Of a stretch of 64,000 bases of DNA, positions 20,342 through 31,204 are shown one piece after another. The stretch comes from Peronospora farinosa (taxonomy: Eukaryota; Oomycota; Peronosporomycetes; Peronosporales; Peronosporaceae): positions 186,001 through 250,000 of the forward strand of contig CANTFK010000800.1 of NCBI GenBank assembly GCA_947646735.1, written 5' to 3'. Positions within the stretch are counted from its first letter, which is position 1, and each line of letters opens with the position of its first letter. A program made the position numbers and the translations under genes. The notes under the pieces were generated by a model. It did no database searches and was not told the DNA's origin. It saw only the letters and a program-made list of their open reading frames with translations.

Positions 20342-21967
20342 ATGGTACAGCTCTCCAAGTCTCTAGTCTTTGTCCTTGGAGGCATCATCGTCTCTATCAA
20401 TGGTGCTCAATCTCGTACCTTGACCGCCAATCTCGACATTTTGTCGTATAACGACGTCTACGAGATGTTACAGGATACTGTCGACGGTCTAAAGCTTGGG
20501 GGGCCCTCGCGGGTGGTTCCGATAGCTAAAGCCATGCGTGAAATGAACCCCAATAGCCTTGTACTGTTTGCCGGGGACACGGTTTCACCGTCTCTTTGGT
20601 CGACGGAGTTTAATGGCCAGCACATGGTGAAAGCGCACAATGCCATTGGGCTGGACTATGCGTCCTTGGGGAACCATGAGTTTGACTTTGGACTCGATAA
20701 CTTCATGAACGTGACCTTGGCGTCCAATTTTTCGTGGTTGAATGCCAATTGCTATGAAATTGCCACCCGTAAATTGCTTCGTGGCACGGTACCTAATGCT
20801 ATCAGGACTCTGACAGACGCCACGAACGGACATATCTCTGTTGGTATCTTTGGTGTCATGTACGACATGAACAGCACAAACAAGGGTCTGTATTGGGTGG
20901 ATCCGATTCAGGCTGCTCGGGACCAGGTGGCTCTCCTTCAGGCCCAGAAGGTTGATATGATCATTGCACTAACGCATCAACTTATGGCTGATGACAATCG
21001 ACTATCGAAGGAGGTGTCGGGTATCGACTTTATTATCGGTGGCCATGACCACACTTCGACACTGCAGACCAATTATGGTACGCCGTACGTCAAAGCAGAC
21101 TTTGACTTTCGTTCAATCTGGAAGACGCACATTGAATATTACGCCGCTGACACTGTCAACAACCGCAAAGCTCTCATGACCCACGAGGCTATTCCGATTG
21201 TCGAGAGCATGCCAACGGACAGCAACTTAGATGCCGTTATTGCCACGTATCAAGAAGAGATGGATGCTTTAGGAAAACAGATTATCGGCAGCTTGTGCGA
21301 GAACATGGACCTTCGACAAAGTATGGTCCGTACTCAGGACAGCAAGATCGGCCACCTCTTTGCTGATGCAAGTCTGCAGTACTACGGTAGCAGTTCAGTT
21401 GATATTGCAGTCATGAACGGTGGTGGGATTCGTGGTGATAAGGTCGTCGCTGCCGGTAGTCTGTCCCAAGGTGAAGTCTTGTCTTGGTCGCCGTTCGGCA
21501 ACACTCTGATGACCATTAAGACAAACGGCGCGTCGCTCAAACAGTTTCTGAACCGCGAAATGGTCGGAAGCTGCGGTGACAGTGTTATCAAAGAGAACGG
21601 ATTCTACGTCCACCCATCGGGCTTCAACTATACTTTTGCGTGCACTGGCATCGATGTTGGCACCGTCTCGAGCTTGACATGGCTCAACCACCCGACCAAT
21701 TCCGGCGAGATCAAGGACACTGACGAGTTTGTCATGGCGCTGAGCAACTTCCTGTACGCAACTGAATATGCTGTTATCGACGGCATCACTGCTATTGTAA
21801 AGGTCAGTGAAGCAGAAGCTGAGCGTGTAGACACGGCTCTTGAGGCTTATGTCGTGAAATTCCCCAACGGTGCCGTGTGTCTCCCACCCGAACAGCGCTC
21901 GTCTCTCTACTTGAATGGACTCAAGATAGAGCCTAGACAAGAGCCCTCAAGAAACACGAATAGATGA
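20342..21967 (+). CDS. secreted 5'-nucleotidase family metallophosphoesterase
   Basis: Single-exon gene, 541 residues. Residues 1-22 are a signal peptide. The metallophosphatase domain has metal-binding motifs NDVYEM (37-42), GDT (78-80), GNHEFDFG (110-117), THQ (211-213) and GGHDHT (233-238). The C-terminal 5'-nucleotidase domain has NGGGIRG (359-365) and SWSPFGNTLM. Such enzymes dephosphorylate extracellular nucleotides, or related phosphoesters, to allow uptake of nucleosides and phosphate. The first motif has Tyr where bacterial enzymes have the DxH histidine, a variant I believe is common in a eukaryotic branch of the family. There is no GPI-like or membrane C-terminus, so it is probably secreted. 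The start is chosen because the signal peptide follows it directly. Confidence 0.9.
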   Translation: MVQLSKSLVFVLGGIIVSINGAQSRTLTANLDILSYNDVYEMLQDTVDGLKLGGPSRVVPIAKAMREMNPNSLVLFAGDTVSPSLWSTEFNGQHMVKAHNAIGLDYASLGNHEFDFGLDNFMNVTLASNFSWLNANCYEIATRKLLRGTVPNAIRTLTDATNGHISVGIFGVMYDMNSTNKGLYWVDPIQAARDQVALLQAQKVDMIIALTHQLMADDNRLSKEVSGIDFIIGGHDHTSTLQTNYGTPYVKADFDFRSIWKTHIEYYAADTVNNRKALMTHEAIPIVESMPTDSNLDAVIATYQEEMDALGKQIIGSLCENMDLRQSMVRTQDSKIGHLFADASLQYYGSSSVDIAVMNGGGIRGDKVVAAGSLSQGEVLSWSPFGNTLMTIKTNGASLKQFLNREMVGSCGDSVIKENGFYVHPSGFNYTFACTGIDVGTVSSLTWLNHPTNSGEIKDTDEFVMALSNFLYATEYAVIDGITAIVKVSEAEAERVDTALEAYVVKFPNGAVCLPPEQRSSLYLNGLKIEPRQEPSRNTNR

Positions 21968-22201
21968 GCTTGCAACGAATTAAGCAGCTTGAGAGTCCGT
22001 TGAAGGATATCTGACATCTAAACACCTAGTTTCGAAGAAATGAACTAGGATTAATACATTGAAATGATATGCAAACCGCGACGAAGTATTGGTTTCTGCA
22101 TTGAATACAAGCCAGATGACGATGAGCAAGTAATAGTATAATTGTCCATCAAGATGCCGTATCAAGTGATCTCTGTTCTGTGCGATACTGCTGACAATAG
22201 A

Positions 22202-22320
22202 GCTGACGAATGGAAGCAAACAATGCCAAGTACGGTATTGGCTACTTTTAGCCGGACGATTGCGACAACAAAAACACAATGTGCGAGTTCACGCTCTACC
22301 CCATCCAGATCACAATCCTG
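22202..22320 (+). pseudogene. relic of a GH72 glucanosyltransferase exon
   Basis: Plus-strand bases 22222-22320 read AKYGIGYF, stop, PDDCDNKN...CEFTLYP. This matches exon 5 of the GH72 genes at 37704-49930 (KYGVGYFQPNDCDNNKVECVFTPYP), with a TAG in place of the Gln codon. The preceding ADE also fits. Only this about 100-bp piece is recognisable, on the opposite strand and 15 kb from the array. Confidence 0.7.
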
Positions 22321-22390
22321 ACACTACGATCGTAGCAGCAAGACGTACTACACTTAGTTGGCAACATGAATGATAATCGAAACACGAAAC

Positions 22391-23540
22391 TCATGGAAAA
22401 GTGGACTCCATCTCTCCGCTGCAAAGAGGAGCCTCTCGGCGCTCGCCAAAAATGTAGTGTCCCACCACATAGCCTCCAACGACCCAGAGCAACAGCGTGA
22501 AGTCATACGTCATGGACACCAGCATGAGCATGTAGGCGACAAAGAGCGTCACACCGTGCAGCAAGGCGTGAACACCGTGTTGCGTCTCATGTGACAGTTT
22601 GCGGAACCAAATAGGTCCACACGAATCAACGAGGGGCATCTGCTGCGGTGACGGCCGCAGCAAATGGTCGTTCTCCGTAGTACGTGGTGCATTGCTGCTC
22701 AGCAGGCGCATGACGCTGCTCTCCTTACACAGGACACGGCGTAAACCCAGCAAGTACTCGTTGAAAATCGCCACAAGTGCCACAAGAATTCCTCCAAAAA
22801 TGTAGCGCACACGCGTATCCAGCACCCATCCACGGAACCACAGCATGACACACGGCGTCGAGTTATCAGTGACTGAAAACCCATTGAGCATAGTCGTACC
22901 AGATCCAGAGCAAAATCCTTGCGTCTTCTTAACAGGAACACCTTCCTTCCTTGACTGGAAAGATAAAATATCTGTGTACACTTCACGTGCATGTGTGATA
23001 CTGCATGTATGCACTGCCTGATCTCCATGCTTCATCACTACGTGTGGTTCACTAGAAATCGACGACTCCATCCCACACACTGGGCATAGAACACTGTCTT
23101 GTTGTTGGTCATGGTGATCAGATGTCGCTAGAAGTGACATCACGCCTTTCAAGCCCAGTTTCTGTAAGAAAAAATGACATGTCCATTAGCCATTGAAAAC
23201 GACTGTAAAGTACTAGTCAAAGTAATGTATTGAAGCCGTACTGGGTCCTTGAGGAACGCTTCAAGTGTCTTTTGACTGGCAAATTGCAGTTTCTGACCAT
23301 TCTTGAGCTCAAAAGTATGCGCTTTAGACATCACCATTTGACCATTGACTGGGTCTTCCTATAGGACATACAAGGAACAAATTAATAGTGGAATTCTATT
23401 GACAAAGAACAAGAAAAATAGCGATATACCGGCAGATCGTTCAATTTCATTGCATTTATGGGCTCTAGCGCGCCGTTACAGACAAAAATAGCCCCAAAAA
23501 ACACGACAAAAAGTGAAACAAGATGGCAATTCATTCGCAT
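22391..23540 (-). CDS. Ctr-family copper transporter with two N-terminal YHS-like segments
   Basis: Model of three exons: 23430-23540, 23242-23358 and 22391-23161, with GT-AG introns of 71 and 80 bp. The lengths sum to 333 codons (332 residues). Residues 1-24 are a signal peptide. Residues 38-78 resemble a YHS metal-binding domain (DPVNGQMV ... FASQKTLEAFLKDPK), and 102-145 resemble a second one (CPVCGM ... HTCSITHAREVY). The Ctr part has three membrane helices. TM2 carries the copper-passing MxxxM (MLVSM) and TM3 the packing GxxxG-like VVGGYVVGHYIFG. It should import Cu(I) across the plasma or vacuolar membrane. It is divergently paired with the copper transporter at 23823. The intron 2 donor is the least certain boundary. 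Confidence 0.82.
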
Positions 23541-23822
23541 GATGTTATATGGATAGTAGTAAGCTGCAGCGAGTGGAAGCGAGGACACAAGTGGTCGTCT
23601 GAGTATTGCAGGAAATTGTCGTCGGGATAGTCGTGGAATAGAACCCGATGAAGATGATGAACGAAAATGACAGGGAAATGGTCGTACAGATGTGGCTACA
23701 TCCTGTATAAATGAATATTTTTACGGCTGCCACTTCAACAATTGCTTAATTATTGACAAATTTAATCAGGTGTATGATTACCATTATTGCTAACTCGAGA
23801 CTTCATTTATTGTTAAACAATA
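23541..23822. promoter_or_regulatory. shared promoter region of the two copper transporter genes
   Basis: 282 bp between two head-to-head starts. It is AT rich in its right half. No copper-response element could be named. Co-regulation is inferred from the arrangement. Confidence 0.5.
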
Positions 23823-24452
23823 ATGGAGCAAAATGGGTTTTGTATCGGTCCTGGTTCAGTCATGGGCACGAATGGGTTTAAATGGGTCGGAAGTGATCCG
23901 ATGGATGATTGTTCTGTTTTGTGGCTGGAGAGTTGGAGACTCACGAGCTTTTCCCGTGTAGTACTGGCGTGTCTTGTAGTATTTCTACTGTCTGTGCTGT
24001 ATCAGTACTTGACAACAGCTGCTGGTTGTCAATTACAGCAGTCAAAAGTGTTTGCAAAGCGTCGACTGGCAAGGACAAGGACACGAGAGACTATTAGCAG
24101 CAATGGCTTACCTTTTTACGACCCGGAGCTGAGTGACAGAGGCCGAAAACCTCAAAATGAAGAGTCGGTGGTGCATCCAGAACGACCGGAAGTGCTGGAC
24201 ACAAAGACGACGACGCGTGTTACAATGGAGCGAGTGTACCCGATATCTGTAAAGGTTGACAAGTGGACGCATCTGGTTGATGCCATGATGCGTGGTGTGC
24301 GGATTCTGCTGGCTTATCTGCTTATGCTGGTGGTCATGACGTACGACCTGACGCTGATTACGATTATTGTAGTCGGCTCCATGACCGGCTTTTTTGTCTT
24401 TGGTAAGGACACGGCCAAGGTGCCCGTGTCGGCTGATCCGTGCTGCTCGTAG
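23823..24452 (+). CDS. Ctr-family copper transporter, short paralogue
   Basis: 209 residues, single exon, starting MEQNGFCIGPGSVM. Three membrane segments lie at about 45-66 (VVLACLVVFLLSVLYQYL), 150-170 (RILLAYLLMLVVMTYDLTL) and 172-192 (IIVVGSMTGFFVFG). The second contains the MxxxM copper ladder (MLVVM). The extracellular part is short, GFCxGxGxxM.xNGF, which is also found directly before TM1 of the neighbour at 22391-23540. The two are clearly duplicates, and this one lacks the YHS-like domains. It has no signal peptide, so TM1 may direct membrane insertion. It is convergent with the PDCD4-like gene, 228 bp away. Confidence 0.85.
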   Translation: MEQNGFCIGPGSVMGTNGFKWVGSDPMDDCSVLWLESWRLTSFSRVVLACLVVFLLSVLYQYLTTAAGCQLQQSKVFAKRRLARTRTRETISSNGLPFYDPELSDRGRKPQNEESVVHPERPEVLDTKTTTRVTMERVYPISVKVDKWTHLVDAMMRGVRILLAYLLMLVVMTYDLTLITIIVVGSMTGFFVFGKDTAKVPVSADPCCS

Positions 24453-24680
24453 GTCTCGTTCTACACACAGTTAGCTTCATGTACTGTATTTGTCACCGTT
24501 CATTGTAGAACATGAGTCGTGTATTATGTGTGTGAAGATGAAGACGTACCGACTTCAAGAACGCGTCTGCCACGCGCTTCATGCTCTTCCTCCCACACTG
24601 TCCGCGCTCTCTTCTTTGCCTACTGCTTGTCCGTTTGGCCGTGACGTTGTGCCACTTTTGGCGTGCGCATCACTTCCAAC

Positions 24681-25952
24681 TTACTCCTTCTTGACTGCGC
24701 TAGCGTCAAAGTCCTTGGGGAGGATTCCGTCGCTAATGCCACGTGCCACGATGTCTTGGAACAGCACAGCCGCGTTCGGAATATCCAGCGCGACGTCGTA
24801 CAGAACGAGTTTGAAGCGCTTAAAGCCCTTGATAAGCTGGCCTGTCGACACCAATTCATGAGAGACCAAATACGCCAATAGCGATGCCATGGCTGCACTG
24901 TTGGCCCCACCGCCTTCCTCGAGCGAGTTGGTGATGCCACGCTTGACTACCTCGTGGTGAAAGTGCGGCACATTCAGCTCACGAACGCAGCGCGCAGCCT
25001 CCTCAAGGTCACGCGACAACAGGTATTCTTTGGTCAGCTGATCAATAGCTACCTTTAGCTCTTCGACGGGACGGCCATCACCAGGTCCCCAAGCCTTCTC
25101 CATCCGTGCAGTCGCATGATTAATGCTCAGCTTCTTAATAGCCTCAGCCGCAATCTCGGGAGCGTATCGTGTGGTAAAAGGGTCCTCCAAGAAGCTAGGC
25201 GGCAGGATCTCATCTACCACTGCACGGGCACAAAAGATAGCCAGCATGTTCTTGGCCGTAGGAATATCAATCTGCAAGTCGCCTGCCAGTAACAGCAAAC
25301 GACGAAAGCCCATAAGCACTTGTCCAGATGTGAGTCCATCCATATACAACGTCGATAGCAGTCGTGATGCTAGTTCCCGCTCCTTGTCATTCTTGTCCAT
25401 TGCCATCGTAATCACACGCTTCACCATTTCATAGTGGAATTCCGGTTCATCCAGCTCATTCAGTGAACTCAAGACCTCCTCAGCATCTCCATTGATAAAA
25501 TATTCCTCCAAAATCTCAATTGTTCGTTTCTTGATCTCAGGAGGTGCATTAATTGCAAGCTCTTTGGCTGCCAACTCGTCCGGCTCGAGCGTCGGTGTTG
25601 ACTTCTTCGGTGAATCAATTACTGTAGATACAAGCACGACATTATCATCTGCTTCACTGTCATAATTTGGATCATTTGTATCCAACGGTACAGCACGTGG
25701 AATCTCTGCGAGCTTCCAGGACGCTTTCTGACCACCGCCCATGCGTTTACCGGCGTCGCGCGACTTGCTGCGCTCTTTACGGGGTGGCAGTCCCTTGTCA
25801 CTGCCACTGAAGCTCCCGCTTGTGGTTGGAACGTCCTTCATGGCAGTCACGGTTGCTGTAAAAATAATAGAGAAAAAAGAGTAAGATTTAGGGAGAAACA
25901 AAAGGAGAAATGTTTTGTTGTTGGGATTAGCACCTTCAGGGGCGATAGACAT
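24681..25952 (-). CDS. PDCD4-like protein with two MA3 domains
   Basis: Two exons, 25934-25952 and 24681-25855, joined over a 78-bp GT-AG intron, give 397 residues. Without splicing the frame is also open but inserts a hydrophobic intron-coded stretch. The N-terminus is basic and serine rich (RKERSKSRDAGKRMGGG). MA3 domain 1 is at about 112-229 (KRTIEILEEYF, FHYEMVKRVITMAMD, GFRRLL). MA3 domain 2 is at about 272-389 (HFHHEVVKRGI, GFKRFK). In animals and plants, PDCD4-type proteins bind the helicase eIF4A through tandem MA3 domains and repress cap-dependent translation, so that role is likely. The family is recognised with confidence; the oomycete function is inferred. Confidence 0.88.
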   Translation of the reverse strand: MSIAPEGANPNNKTFLLLFLPKSYSFFSIIFTATVTAMKDVPTTSGSFSGSDKGLPPRKERSKSRDAGKRMGGGQKASWKLAEIPRAVPLDTNDPNYDSEADDNVVLVSTVIDSPKKSTPTLEPDELAAKELAINAPPEIKKRTIEILEEYFINGDAEEVLSSLNELDEPEFHYEMVKRVITMAMDKNDKERELASRLLSTLYMDGLTSGQVLMGFRRLLLLAGDLQIDIPTAKNMLAIFCARAVVDEILPPSFLEDPFTTRYAPEIAAEAIKKLSINHATARMEKAWGPGDGRPVEELKVAIDQLTKEYLLSRDLEEAARCVRELNVPHFHHEVVKRGITNSLEEGGGANSAAMASLLAYLVSHELVSTGQLIKGFKRFKLVLYDVALDIPNAAVLFQDIVARGISDGILPKDFDASAVKKE

Positions 25953-26556
25953 GGCGAAATTTATGAGGAGAGTAAGGAAAAAGAGAGAGAGGAGGTGGAG
26001 GGTGACGATAGATTCAACTGGTGGGGTGTGCTGTGCTTCTCCAAGTGTTTTTGTTTCTTCAAGTGTCGAGAGCTATTTGCTGACTGCTTGGAGCTTTTTT
26101 AGATATGATGATACACTTGAATTAGTTTACGAGTACTGTAGGATTAATAAAAAACGGTAAAGTTTAGTTGTTTCATTCTTTCCAGAAGAGCGTCGACAGT
26201 ATATAATGCAACTGCATTGTAGCCCGGCATCTCTAAGACGGTATCCTTCCAGATGTTAGCAAGGTCAAGAAATTGCACTGAAGGTTTCCAATAGCTGCTC
26301 ACATAGTCGCTGCAGTTGCATTCAAAAATAAACAAATTCTGCTGTCGATAGCAACGTCAGCTCCATATCATCTACACGTACAAGCTGTTACCCTGTCATT
26401 TCACACCAAAGACACGCACCCACACAGATGGACATCTAGCTGCACTCGTCTTCCTTTCGCTTACGTCACCTTTTTTTCATTTTACACCTCAATTCCTTGA
26501 GTATGTGGTACCGATCTTGTGTGATGTGTACGTGTGCCTGATGGACTTGATTAAGA

Positions 26557-29500
26557 TCAGGACGTGTAGAAGGTCGAGCGGTCAATTTCAGGCAATGCCT
26601 CCATGCAGCCGCAGCAACTCGTAGCAAATGATTCATTTGATGTGAAACAACTGTACGCACAATAATGAAAAGCAGTCAGTAAATAATCGCGGAGCATAAT
26701 ATCACATGGTGGCACTCACAGCGAGCACAACCAGGATTCAGCTCCAATCTTGATGTTACTCGGTCCATATACACGCTTCCGCCCGCACTTGTCGCACTTT
26801 GCATTCCACACACTCACGTCGGCACGGCAGTGCGTTTTGGTACATTTCCACGTATCTCGTACCGCTTGAAACTGCGTTGTCAGTATGCGCTGGGTATGAA
26901 CATCCATTCGTCGCACGTGAATCATCGAATTCTTCACATTTTTTGCTGTGCAACAAAGAACATGATTACACACGTGAGTCATTGGCATTCCATCCCAATA
27001 ACAAAAGAGCCGACAGCTTACAATCAAGCTCCTCTACTGCCTCTTGCGCTCCTTCCTCAGTTTTAAAAGTCACGCGTGCATCACCACGCCCAAGATAGTT
27101 GCGTTGGCATGCAAAGACCTCGATGGATGGAAACCCAGTCTCTCGATCAACCTTTACATTCAGAGCCAATTAGTACCCGAGACATAACCACACATCAGCC
27201 ACTTTCTCGCATCGAGAATAGTACAAGACACCACAAACTTACCCCAACACCAAAGCGTGCAAAGTCCTCCTCGATTTGTTCAGCGCACACAGTAGGGTTC
27301 AACCCCGTGACATACACCTGCCTCGTCATCAGAGCTTCATCAATTGGAATACTATCCAGGTCGAAACGAATGTCTTCCATTTCCTTTATCAAAGCGTTTT
27401 CGTCATCATCCGAGTCTGAGATGAACATGTTGTCACCCTCGTCATCAAACGTAGCCGAAGTGCCTGGTGAAGGTGGTGCTACCGTAGAATGAGAAAACTT
27501 CTGCTTCTTGCCAGACCTACCAATGTCTCCAGTTTTATCATTTTCGCAAACTTCATCCAGCTTTGGCGGCTCACCTAGCGTCTTCTTTTTGCTCGAAGCG
27601 CATTTTTCTGGAGAAAGCGATCGTCTCTTGCCATGTTTTTCTAGATGACGATCACGATCGTGGCTGATTGACACCGTCCGGTCGGAACGGCGATGGTCAC
27701 GCTCACTCGACTTCTCCCGCGACCATGATCTTGAACGTGAACGGTAGCGCTTGCGAATCTTGCTATAATCCCGGCGGCAAGGACTTAGTGAGCGAGACCT
27801 TGAGCGCGATGAACCTTTTCGCCTGCGATCATCACGTACTCTATATTTTTTATCGTAATGATCCCGACCTCTAGACGGCAGCGATGGTGATCGCTTTTTC
27901 TTACGATCATCTTCACGCCTGCAATTGCTGCGTTCCCGGTCACGATGCCCTCGCAAAGACGAGTCATGCTTACGTGATGTCACAACCTGAGAGGCTTGTG
28001 GTCCATGGTAGCTCGATCCCGACTTTTTGATCGGTGAAACAGAAGTCTTCTTGCGACGCTTATTTCGCGATTTACCGCCAACGTCACTCGCCTTTGAAGG
28101 CTGTAATAGCTCGTCCTCATCCGCTTGATGCGTTTGCTTCTTTTTCTTTGGAATTGGCATCTTGTCCCAATCTTTATCCTGCAACTGGCTTTTAACCATG
28201 GGAGTGCCGTTCCGGACTGCTTCCTCCTGCATTTTCTTGAAACGACTGGATCGTTTGTAGCCGTTCACTTTGCCAATTTCGATAGTACTCTCTTCTTTAT
28301 CCATGTGCAGTGCGTCATAAATGCTGATCTGAGGCTCTCGCCTGTATCCGCCTGTAGAAACATCTTTATCGGGTAGTTGCAAATGCCGGTCGATTGACGT
28401 CGCTGCAAAGTTTGGTATTGTCGAAGAACTGAAGTGGAGCCCTCCACCCCCACCGAAGCGAGAATTTGAGATAATGCGGGGCGTATTTGCAACATAACTG
28501 GGGGGCTCCTCAGTTTTTCTAGCTCCCGCATACGACAGATACCTAGCTTGTGGTGTGTCTTCTGAATTATTCGACAATTCTTTCGCTAGAATGGCCAGCG
28601 GTTCATCATCGAGATCATTTGTGTCGCTGCTTTTGGAATTTTTCGTGTATACCATTGTGTATTGGCTATTCGGTTGTCTCTGGATTTTAGAACCATCATC
28701 CAGCATTTTAGTACAGCGCCTTGTTACCAGATACTTACCCTTTCTTGTCGTTGACGTTGCAATAGGTCTTTTCATCGGACGGAGCCCGTTAGATCCAATT
28801 GATGGCGTCGTCGGCAATATTTGAGTCTTCTTAGATTGGACAAAGGCATCCTCGGCATTACTGTTTCCTACTTTGGGATGAGTCAGGGTATAACTGTGCA
28901 ATGGCAACGGCTTTGGGGCCGTGGAGCTTACTATCTTGACCTTGGGCTTCAATTTAAGCGGTACAAAATCAAAAAATTGCTGCACTCCGGCTGTCAGCGC
29001 AGATGCATTATCCTCTTTCTGATTTTTTGACAATTTTTGCTTGGAGTCAGCGCAGTTGTGTCTCTTGTGTGGTGGGTTCGTCTCAAATTCTGTACCACCT
29101 TTCACGCTGCCTGAAACATTCCTCAGGGCATCCACTAAATCATTCTTTTCATTCGCTTGTTTGCTACTTCCGATATCGCTGTCATCACTGTAATGAAGTC
29201 CAAGATCGTCCGTATTTGGTTCATCATCTTCCAGTATTTCTGTCTCGGCCTCCGAAATATCCTCGTCGTCCGATTCTACTTGCTCCAAATCGCCATCAGG
29301 ACGTCTGTCTACTCTCTTTGCATTCTCCAATGTTGTAGTAATATCGCTATCAACCGCCGCTTTGGTCGTAGAAGCAGTACCTTCTTCGTGAAAATGTTCA
29401 TTTTGACATGGCAATTGTTCGTTCTCCAAATGAGTTGTCCCCGTATCCGATAAATCGGCATCGTCAGTGTCTGCCATTTCGTTGGCTGTCGGACTACCAG

Positions 29501-31039
29501 CTGTTACATTTGGTTCAAGAGCGATACTATCAAAGGAAACCGACTCACGAGCTGTATCTCCACTTACAGCTTCGCTGTCTGCAAGTAATGGAGCTGCCAT
29601 GTTCACTTCGCTTTCTGGACCACGCTTTTGCTGCACTTTGCCTACATCAAATTCTTTCTGGAGACGATCTCGCAAAACGGTCAATTCCATCTTTTTTTCA
29701 GCTCTGGTGCTTTGCTGCTGATACCATCAGCACCATGGCTGTTCGTCGATTTGCGCTCACCCACTTTTATGATGTTTTCCTTGCCATTTGCCTCTCTTGC
29801 CCCTTCACTGGACAGAAGCTCAACCGGTCGGCCTGACATGCTTGTTGAGTCTGCTTCTACAAATGCGGTAGCTAAAACATGCTTCGCTTCGCTTTCGGTA
29901 GAACTGGTTACTTGTACATTGTCTGTATCTTGAACAGTACAACTCTGCTGCGTCAGTTTGCGCGTGACGGTTGGTTTTCGTGAACGCGATTTCTTTTTCT
30001 TTGGTGTACCATCCGTCTGACGCAGTCGTTTCCTCTTTTGCTTCACGGACTGTCTCTCCTCCTCACTATTTAGGCAATCATCGCTAAGAAGATCAACCAC
30101 TTCGTTCTCGTCTAGCTCAGACATCTCGTCATCCTCTGCTGGCGAATAGCCGCTGCTCATGCTGTTGTCACTATCACTATCACTGTCATCTTTGCTATCG
30201 TGTGTAATCTTCTTCACCTGCAGCAAAACCCGACGACGTTCTTCCTCCGATGCTACTCCATACCGAGAAGTATGTTTTCGTTTCCGTTGTATATTTTCCT
30301 TGCGTCGAATAACCTCTGGATCACGGTAACCTGACACCCAACTCAACATTTCTTCTACAACATCATCTTGTTGCATTGTAACACTTGTCTCTGCTTTCTT
30401 TTTATGTGGAGCTTGTGGACTTTTCGTCGAGATTTCCCGCATATAATTAAACTGCTCTGTCTCATCACTTGGTGTCTTGTTCTTCCCGCCAAAGTTCTTC
30501 AATATATGAGGTGGTGTACTCTCTTCCGTCTTGCATTCTTCAATCTCTATTTGCTTCAATTGCGATACATCTAATGCCAATTCTTGCATTAGTTCGTGAA
30601 CTCCTGCCTCATTTCCCAACGTCACACCAGCAATATTTTGCTTCGGATCCAACTCTGACATAGCTACAGGTTGAAGCTTTAATTTAGGCGCTACCAAGTC
30701 GATCGGCATCTCCAGAGGCGTCATTAAATCCCTTGTACTCGATAAAGAGGTCTCTGTCGTCTCCACTACCGCTGCTGCCTTCGCTGCTTCGGCCTGTAGC
30801 AGCGCGTCCATATCTGACATGTCTACATCGCCCAAAAAGTCCAGCGCCATGTCATTTTCGTCCTCACTGACGACTTCCGCGCTCTGTAACGAACGTTGGT
30901 GGTCCTTAAAGCCCATGTGCATCTTCACGCGCTGAAAGAGCTGCTCTTTCTCCTGTTGCTTGTCCTTGCGACTAGCTACGAGCCACTGGCGCGCACGAAG
31001 CAGCTCGCTTTCCCATAACGCCGTGACACTTTCGCCCAT
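26557..31039 (-). CDS. large RS-rich RNA-binding protein with RRM and two RanBP2 zinc fingers (one frameshift)
   Basis: Exons run 31039-27243, 27151-27022, 26945-26720 and 26650-26557, with introns of 91, 76 and 69 bp that all keep phase. The first exon is two frames (31039-29681, 29690-27195). They meet at an A7 run near 29695, and one extra A would fuse them; the protein would then be about 1400 residues. It has acidic and serine-rich low-complexity regions, an RS domain (about 27600-27960), and an RRM split by introns (RQVYVTGLNPT ... GDARVTFKTEEGA ... NVKNSMIHVRR). Two RanBP2 fingers follow: WKCTKTHC...WNAKCDKC and, across the last intron, WLCSLC...CCGC. The order RRM then RanBP2 finger recalls FUS/TAF15. 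A role in nuclear RNA processing is probable. Confidence 0.75.
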
Positions 31040-31186
31040 AATGCGATCTTCCTACTGCAACGTTTCCTCTCGAGTGCGCGCCAGAGTGCGGAATGCAGAA
31101 TGAAGGTCATCAACGCGGTACCAAAGTGTCAGGAGCAATGATGAGACTTTGTGATTGGCTGATTGATCAACTTTTCATCCAATCAT
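31040..31186. promoter_or_regulatory. compact bidirectional promoter
   Basis: Only about 150 bp separates the divergent starts of the RS-rich protein gene and the dihydrouridine synthase gene. It contains an inverted CCAAT box (ATTGG, 31154-31158) and a direct one (CCAAT, 31179-31183). Confidence 0.5.
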
Positions 31187-31204
31187 ATGATACTTATGCT
31201 TTCA

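Noticed and set aside
25856..25933. Hydrophobic insert in the PDCD4-like protein
   Set aside because: A GT-AG intron with a pyrimidine-rich 3' end removes it in phase and gives a normal N-terminus.
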